Shown here: positions 6,782 through 9,816 of the stretch, one piece after another
How positions within the stretch are numbered: position 1 is the first letter of the stretch
Layout: each line of letters starts with the position of its first letter
NCBI RefSeq assembly: GCF_004769665.1
Contig: NZ_RQGG01000048.1
Span: forward strand, 1 to 9,816
Length of the DNA: 9,816 nucleotides
Direction: 5' to 3'
From: Leptospira kemamanensis
Lineage (GTDB): Bacteria; Spirochaetota; Leptospiria; Leptospirales; Leptospiraceae
Notes under the pieces: generated by a model
What the model was told of the DNA's origin: nothing
Database searches by the model: none
The model's input: the letters and a program-made list of their open reading frames with translations, nothing else
Made by a program: the position numbers and the translations under genes

Positions 6782-7111
6782 ATGGCATCGGAAGAAATTT
6801 TAGTATTTACCACAATAGGCGACCGCGACATGGCCGAAGAACATATCTCGGAAATGTTGGAACAAGGCATCATTGTATCAGGAACCATTTTTCCTGAAGT
6901 CGAACTTGTTTACCTTTGGGAAGGGAAAATCACCGTTGATACCGAAAACAAAATTTTACTCAAAGCAAAAGCCGACAAGTATGATGCCATCGAAGCGTAT
7001 ATTATGAAACACCATCCTTACATTGCACCTGAAATCATTCGGATGGACGTAAGTTTTGGTAGCCCCGCCTACAAAGCGTTTGTTGCCGATAAAATCAAAA
7101 AGAATAGCTAA
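6782..7111 (+). CDS. cutA: CutA1-family divalent-cation tolerance protein
   Basis: The 109-residue protein matches the length and layout of CutA, a small trimeric ferredoxin-like protein linked to divalent metal tolerance. Diagnostic parts are Leu-Val-Tyr-Leu-Trp-Glu-Gly-Lys-Ile (42-50), Ile-Leu-Leu-Lys-Ala-Lys (58-63), His-His-Pro-Tyr (77-80) with Pro-Glu-Ile-Ile (83-86), and Gly-Ser-Pro-Ala-Tyr (93-97). It has no cysteine, so the copper-binding cysteines described for E. coli CutA are missing. AGGA lies 5 nt before the ATG. It follows the YqjK-position gene by 47 bp with no terminator between them, so it is probably the last gene of the operon from 5132. Confidence 0.88.
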   Translation: MASEEILVFTTIGDRDMAEEHISEMLEQGIIVSGTIFPEVELVYLWEGKITVDTENKILLKAKADKYDAIEAYIMKHHPYIAPEIIRMDVSFGSPAYKAFVADKIKKNS

Positions 7112-7112
7112 C

Positions 7113-7135
7113 AAAAAAAGTCCTCGCGGAACTTT
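7113..7135 (-). terminator. Possible minus-strand intrinsic terminator
   Basis: Read on the minus strand, AAAGT-T-CC, a GCGA loop and GGACTTT form a hairpin (one bulged base) followed by a run of T residues opposite the A-run at 7113-7119. This is the expected form of an intrinsic terminator for transcription leaving the vapBC pair leftwards. The position just past the cutA stop would also stop it from running antisense into cutA. The stem is short. Confidence 0.4.
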
Positions 7136-7156
7136 AGCATTTAAGCCCATCGTTTA

Positions 7157-7185
7157 TCGTTTTCGATTCTTTCTTTCGAAAACGA
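7157..7185. terminator. 10-bp perfect hairpin downstream of cutA
   Basis: TCGTTTTCGA (7157-7166) pairs perfectly with TCGAAAACGA (7176-7185) around a 9-nt loop. It lies 45 bp past the cutA stop. No uninterrupted T-run follows directly on either strand, so it may be a weak terminator or a 3' end stabilising structure for the regulator-cutA transcript. Confidence 0.4.
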
Positions 7186-7297
7186 GGGACACTTCTTTTG
7201 TGGTGATCACAATCTCGACTTGATTTTCGTTTTTATGGGCGCCTCGAATTCAATTTTCTCACAATCATCTTTTCGTATCATCGACCGGGCCACTCTG

Positions 7298-7372
7298 GGG
7301 TGCGCTAACGCTCCCGTCCTAGTTGGCGTTTCGCCTCCTAGGACCAAGCCCTTCCTGTCCCTGGCGCAGGGA
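7298..7372. repeat. Cluster of three hairpins, probable dispersed intergenic repeat
   Basis: Three inverted repeats follow one another. The first is GGG-T-GCG / CGC-T-CCC (7298-7315) with a CTAA loop. The second is GTCCTAG (7316-7322) with CTAGGAC (7338-7344), continued inside by GGCG/CGCC around a TTT loop. The third is TCCCT (7358-7362) with AGGGA (7368-7372) around GGCGC. The block is clearly more GC-rich than its surroundings and ends 10 bp from the vapC stop. The minus-strand frame through it codes for nothing recognisable. I suspect a repeat present elsewhere in the genome, but only one copy is in the window. Confidence 0.6.
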
Positions 7373-7382
7373 TAGAACGTAT

Positions 7383-7769
7383 TCACCAAATTGCATTTAC
7401 TTTATACTGAGTGATGAGTGAATCTTTGGTGATGATTGGCAACTTTTCATGATTAGATTGACAGACTAAAATACGATCAAAGGGATCTTTATGTAAATCT
7501 GGTAAATTGAGAAGACCAAATGTGTGTGCCATTGTGATCTCTAAAATCTTACAATCGATTGCAACGAGTGATTCAGAAATGATTTTCGCGGGAGAATGGC
7601 GTAAATTTAATTTTCCTATTTTAAACTTAATGATCATTTCCCAGCTACTTGCAACACTCATATACAATTCATTTTCTGAATTTTCGACAATGCGCAGAAC
7701 CTTTTTAGATAGATTTTCAGGTTCAAATAATATCCACAAATATGTATGTGTGTCGAGTAAATACTTCAA
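7383..7769 (-). CDS. vapC: VapC-type PIN-domain ribonuclease toxin
   Basis: This 128-residue PIN-domain protein is a toxin-type endoribonuclease expected to cleave specific RNAs with Mg2+ when not bound by its antitoxin. It begins with Leu-Leu-Asp-Thr-His (Asp6). The second acidic residue is Glu44 in Ser-Val-Ala-Ser-Ser-Trp-Glu. Asp95 and Asp98 are in His-Lys-Asp-Pro-Phe-Asp-Arg, and Asp116 is in Ile-Thr-Lys-Asp. All acidic positions are kept, so it looks active. Full length is normal. The start codon overlaps the antitoxin stop by 4 nt, so the toxin is translated after and coupled to the antitoxin. The sub-branch (Trp-Glu, Asp-Pro-Phe-Asp) is the one usually paired with Phd/YefM antitoxins. 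Confidence 0.92.
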   Translation of the reverse strand: MKYLLDTHTYLWILFEPENLSKKVLRIVENSENELYMSVASSWEMIIKFKIGKLNLRHSPAKIISESLVAIDCKILEITMAHTFGLLNLPDLHKDPFDRILVCQSNHEKLPIITKDSLITQYKVNAIW

Positions 7770-7999
7770 GATAAAAAACCTGAGATTTCATCGTTTGGCA
7801 GTGGTTCGAAAAAATCTTTTGTGATTTTTGTTTCCCCTTGGTAGATCCCTATTTTTCTTTTTTTCTTTTGATCAGGAACAATTCGCACGAGCTTTACTAC
7901 TGGTTTTCCTGCTTTGGAGATCACCACTTCTTTTCCTTCTATTGCCTGAACAATGAGTTTAGAAAGATTTGACTTTGCATCATGAATATTATATTCCAT
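7766..7999 (-). CDS. vapB: Phd/YefM-family antitoxin (VapB partner of the PIN toxin)
   Basis: The 77-residue protein has the Phd/YefM N-terminal dimer and DNA-binding domain. It opens Met-Glu-Tyr-Asn-Ile-His-Asp-Ala-Lys-Ser-Asn-Leu-Ser-Lys-Leu (1-15) and continues with Glu-Val-Val-Ile-Ser-Lys-Ala-Gly-Lys-Pro-Val-Val-Lys-Leu (24-37). After a Lys-rich linker, the C-terminal part (about 50-77) is the expected disordered toxin-binding tail. There is no Shine-Dalgarno; the promoter predicts that transcription starts at or next to the ATG. An inverted-repeat operator covers the start codon, consistent with autorepression by the antitoxin and toxin complex. The upstream neighbour (arsR) is divergent. 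Confidence 0.9.
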   Translation of the reverse strand: MEYNIHDAKSNLSKLIVQAIEGKEVVISKAGKPVVKLVRIVPDQKKKRKIGIYQGETKITKDFFEPLPNDEISGFLS

Positions 8000-8005
8000 G
8001 AATAT
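7984..8005. promoter_or_regulatory. Candidate autoregulatory operator over the antitoxin start codon
   Basis: Three half-sites are arranged as GAATAT (7984-7989), one base, ATATTC (7991-7996), CAT, GAATAT (8000-8005). This makes two overlapping palindromes. The middle CAT is the complement of the antitoxin ATG. Phd/YefM antitoxins usually bind short palindromes near their promoters, so autorepression here is a reasonable inference. Confidence 0.6.
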
Positions 8006-8034
8006 AGATTAGCTAACAAAATGGGCTAAGTCAA
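8006..8034 (-). promoter_or_regulatory. Sigma70-type promoter of the toxin-antitoxin pair
   Basis: On the minus strand, -35 TTGACT (8034-8029), a 17-bp spacer and -10 TAATCT (8011-8006) give a near-consensus promoter. The A of the antitoxin ATG (7999) is 7 nt past the -10 box, where transcription would normally begin. This predicts a leaderless or nearly leaderless mRNA and explains the missing ribosome binding site. Confidence 0.65.
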
Positions 8035-8115
8035 CCAAAATACGAACCAATCCGTCTCTCCCTTCCTTTAAAAAAAATTGAATTTCCACTTATTCCCCAC
8101 ATAAATTTGTGTTGC

Positions 8116-8153
8116 CAAATGACTACATATATTTGATTAGTCAAATGGCTACA
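8116..8153. promoter_or_regulatory. Candidate ArsR-family operator region
   Basis: A perfect palindrome, ATTTGA-TTAG-TCAAAT (8131-8146), lies 9 bp before the arsR ATG. A near-perfect direct repeat, CAAATGACTACA (8116-8127) and CAAATGGCTACA (8142-8153), frames it. ArsR-family dimers commonly bind such AT-rich palindromes over their own promoter. A TATATT hexamer at 8128-8133 could be the -10 box, with no good -35. Confidence 0.55.
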
Positions 8154-8155
8154 CA

Positions 8156-8479
8156 ATGGATTTACGAAGAGATGTTTTTCAAGCAATTGCAGATCCCACA
8201 AGGCGGGCCATCCTCCTCCTTGTGGCCACCCAGTCTATGACTGCGGGAGCCATTGCTTCCCAATTTGATTCCAAAAGACCAACCATTTCCAAACACTTAC
8301 TCATCTTAACTGAGTGTGATTTGTTACGACGAGAACCTATCGGCCGTGAAATGTACTACCACCTAAACCCACATAAGATGAAAGAAATTGCCTATTTCAT
8401 CGAACCTTTCCGTAAACTCTGGGACGACAGATTCAACAAATTGGAATCCGTAATGAAACAATATAAACCGAAGGCATGA
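8156..8479 (+). CDS. ArsR-family winged-helix repressor
   Basis: This 107-residue regulator shows Ala-Asp-Pro-Thr-Arg-Arg-Ala-Ile-Leu at 12-20. The helix-turn-helix at about 28-50 has [10 protein letters not shown] in the recognition helix. The wing at 58-70 is [12 protein letters not shown]54 is the only cysteine and there is no Cys-x-Cys metal site, so it is unlikely to sense arsenic or cadmium in the classical way. It fits the branch of ArsR-type regulators that sit beside SRPBCC genes. The ATG has no Shine-Dalgarno. The palindrome directly upstream suggests autorepression, with control of the two genes downstream. Confidence 0.88.
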   Translation: MDLRRDVFQAIADPTRRAILLLVATQSMTAGAIASQFDSKRPTISKHLLILTECDLLRREPIGREMYYHLNPHKMKEIAYFIEPFRKLWDDRFNKLESVMKQYKPKA

Positions 8480-8536
8480 TGAACCTTAAGGCCAACAAAG
8501 TCAGAATACAAAAAGGGAAATAGTAAGAAATTTAAA

Positions 8537-8998
8537 ATGGAACTCAAAACAAAAGTGATCGCCGAAAACGGCAAACAAGAGTTAACGATTGAAAGAGAAT
8601 TTGATTTACCAGCATCATTAGTGTTTCAAGCTCATACAGTGCCAGAACTCATTGAACAATGGATGGGGAACAAAGTATTACAATTTGAAAAACAAAACCA
8701 CGGAAGTTATGTATTGGAAACAAAATCTCCTGAAGGGCACGTACTCTTTCGAGCCAATGGGGTGTTACTCAATCTTGTGGAGGACCAAAGTTTTGTACGC
8801 ACATTTGAAATGGAAAACACAGGTTTCCCTATTCAACTTGAATTTTTTACCTTCGAAGCAATTTCCGAAAACAAATCCAAACTAAAGATGCATATCATCT
8901 ATAAGTCCGTGGAACATAGAGATCAAATTTTAAAAATGCCATTTGCCCAAGGCATCAATATGGCTCACAACCGATTGGAAACCATCATAAAACAGTGA
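8537..8998 (+). CDS. SRPBCC / AHSA1-type ligand-binding protein
   Basis: The 153-residue cytoplasmic protein follows the SRPBCC (START-like) pattern. An initial strand with Leu-Thr-Ile-Glu-Arg-Glu-Phe-Asp-Leu-Pro-Ala (16-26) is followed by the Val-Phe-Gln-Ala helix, Pro-Glu-Leu-Ile-Glu-Gln-Trp-Met-Gly (36-44), antiparallel strands, and a long C-terminal helix (about 134-151). Such proteins bind hydrophobic ligands; the ligand here is unknown. The gene is 57 bp after arsR and 89 bp before the DoxX-like gene, so all three are probably co-regulated. The ribosome binding site is weak. Confidence 0.85.
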   Translation: MELKTKVIAENGKQELTIEREFDLPASLVFQAHTVPELIEQWMGNKVLQFEKQNHGSYVLETKSPEGHVLFRANGVLLNLVEDQSFVRTFEMENTGFPIQLEFFTFEAISENKSKLKMHIIYKSVEHRDQILKMPFAQGINMAHNRLETIIKQ

Positions 8999-9087
8999 AT
9001 GGATTCACCTGAAGTATAAGTAAATCGGGATGTAGTAACTCCCTTTAAAAAAAATAAGGAATCAAATTTTCAATTAGGAGATCGTGT

Positions 9088-9465
9088 ATGTCAGAAAAAA
9101 CTAAAAAAATTCTATATTGGTTCTTTACCCTTTGGCTGTCCCTCGGTATGGTATCAACAGCCATTGTCCAACTCATGAAACTTCCTGAAGAAGTGGAAAA
9201 GATAAACCAACTAGGTTACCCCACCTACTTTCTCACTCTTTTAGGTGTTTGGAAATTGCTCGGCGTAGTAGCTGTACTTGCACCCAAATTTGTAGTACTC
9301 AAAGAATGGGCCTATGCAGGATTTTTCTTTGCAATGTCTGGAGCGGCGGTCTCTCACATCATTTGTGGACATCCCATAACGGAAGTTTTACCATCAGTTT
9401 TACTTTTAAGCCTAACCGTGATTTCATGGTATTTACGACCAGAAAATCGTAAAGTCAAAAGTTAA
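9088..9465 (+). CDS. DoxX-like family membrane protein
   Basis: This 125-residue integral membrane protein has four predicted transmembrane helices at about 8-30, 46-67, 74-93 and 100-116. Segments typical of DoxX-like proteins are Leu-Gly-Tyr-Pro-Thr-Tyr-Phe (42-48), Leu-Gly-Val-Trp-Lys-Leu-Leu-Gly (52-59), Glu-Trp-Ala-Tyr-Ala-Gly-Phe (73-79) and Gly-Ala-Ala-Val-Ser-His (85-90). The function of this branch is not settled; a redox-related role is sometimes proposed. GGAG lies 7 nt before the ATG, the best ribosome binding site of the trio. ArsR, SRPBCC and DoxX-like genes recur together in many bacteria, as I recall. Confidence 0.87.
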   Translation: MSEKTKKILYWFFTLWLSLGMVSTAIVQLMKLPEEVEKINQLGYPTYFLTLLGVWKLLGVVAVLAPKFVVLKEWAYAGFFFAMSGAAVSHIICGHPITEVLPSVLLLSLTVISWYLRPENRKVKS

Positions 9466-9523
9466 TTGGATGAAGAATTGAAGAAGGGGTTGTTTTTCTT
9501 TCAGACTGGGTCATTCTTAATTA

Positions 9524-9816
9524 CTAGTTTTTAAAAATAACCAGAACTTTTTTATTTTTATTAAAATATATTAACGTTTTTCTAATGAATATATTATAAC
9601 CTATCAGAAATAGATATGCAATCACAGGTAAAAGTACAAAATGAATTCTATCATATGAAGTAGACAAATGCCAAGACAGGTCGTGAATACTAAATAGATA
9701 AATTAAATTATAACCTAAAATTAAAATGAGAAGTGAAACTCTGTCCTAGTTCAGCGAAAAAGGTAATTTTGTAATCAAAAAATAAGCTAAGCCACAAGAT
9801 CCAATTTAATACTTTC
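9524..9816 (-). pseudogene. Stop-interrupted C-terminal end of a polytopic membrane glycosyltransferase-like protein
   Basis: A minus-strand frame without a usable start codon reads 73 codons from 9745 down to a TAG at 9524-9526. It shows two hydrophobic helices around Ile-His-Asp-Leu-Ser-Trp-His-Leu-Ser-Thr-Ser-Tyr-Asp-Arg. The Asp-Leu-x-Trp-His-Leu-x-Thr-Ser-x-Asp-Arg pattern followed by a Leu-Pro membrane segment is what I recall from the C-terminus of large GT39/ArnT-like membrane glycosyltransferases. The same frame continues rightwards through another hydrophobic segment. It is broken by TAG at 9746-9748 and TAA at 9806-9808, and the rest is outside the window. I read it as a decayed gene end. 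The family call is from one motif and composition. Positions 9466-9523 hold nothing identifiable. Confidence 0.5.

Noticed and set aside
7298..7372. Integron attC site, because a structured element adjoins a toxin-antitoxin pair
   Set aside because: The conserved GTTRRRY and RYYYAAC core sites are not found at the ends, there is no second copy, and there is no integrase in the window.
7207..7389. 60-codon minus-strand frame through the hairpin cluster
   Set aside because: It is made of inverted-repeat sequence, overlaps the vapC stop, and its composition is unlike a real protein.
9027..9043. Short hairpin GGGA/TCCC with inner GT/AC before the DoxX-like gene, followed by an A-rich run
   Set aside because: The stem is only six pairs with a bulge, and the T-run after it is three bases long. 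It is too weak to call a terminator or attenuator.

Overview
The window looks like a piece of a Leptospira chromosome, probably a saprophytic or biflexa-type species. This rests on low-to-moderate GC, spirochaete-style signal peptides, many starts with weak or absent Shine-Dalgarno sequences, and the gene set: an orphan PhoB-type regulator, a DUF6935-type protein, a GufA-type ZIP transporter, and an ArsR/SRPBCC/DoxX trio. The genus is inferred from general familiarity, because no rRNA or other marker gene is present.

Layout. Positions 1-81 hold the last 26 codons of a plus-strand gene. Positions 309-1083 hold two small overlapping minus-strand ORFs of unknown family in AT-rich DNA; the second may be a lipoprotein or secreted protein. 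A 214-bp GC-richer spacer with hairpins (1084-1297) follows. Next is a minus-strand pair: an exported DUF6935-like protein (start 2695) abutting a ZIP metal transporter (1298-2110). A small six-cysteine secreted protein (2786-3178, plus) is divergent from that pair. An EpmA-type lysyl-tRNA synthetase paralogue (3345-4316, minus, TTG start) is divergent from a STAS-like protein (4329-4688, plus), with only 12 bp between their starts. A DUF4279-like gene (4657-5073, minus) overlaps the STAS gene tail to tail.

From 5132 to 7111 a compact plus-strand set, probably one operon, encodes an OmpR/PhoB response regulator, three small proteins resembling the E. coli YqjD-YqjE-YqjK membrane-stress module, and CutA. 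The 7112-7382 spacer carries two hairpins and then a three-hairpin cluster that looks like a dispersed intergenic repeat. On its right is a minus-strand Phd/VapB-VapC toxin-antitoxin pair (7383-7999). This pair has a good sigma70-type promoter predicting a leaderless transcript, and an inverted-repeat operator over the start codon.

Positions 8156-9465 carry an ArsR-family repressor, an SRPBCC/AHSA1 protein and a DoxX-like membrane protein, with a palindromic candidate operator in front of the repressor. The last 350 bp are very AT-rich. On the minus strand they contain an unlabelled, stop-interrupted C-terminus that resembles a polytopic membrane glycosyltransferase.

Most of the window is ordinary core and accessory spirochaete content. 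The best leads are the leaderless TA promoter with its operator over the ATG, the three-hairpin repeat beside vapC, the regulator-YqjDEK-CutA operon, the overlapping unknown pair at 309-1083, and the decayed glycosyltransferase end at the right edge.
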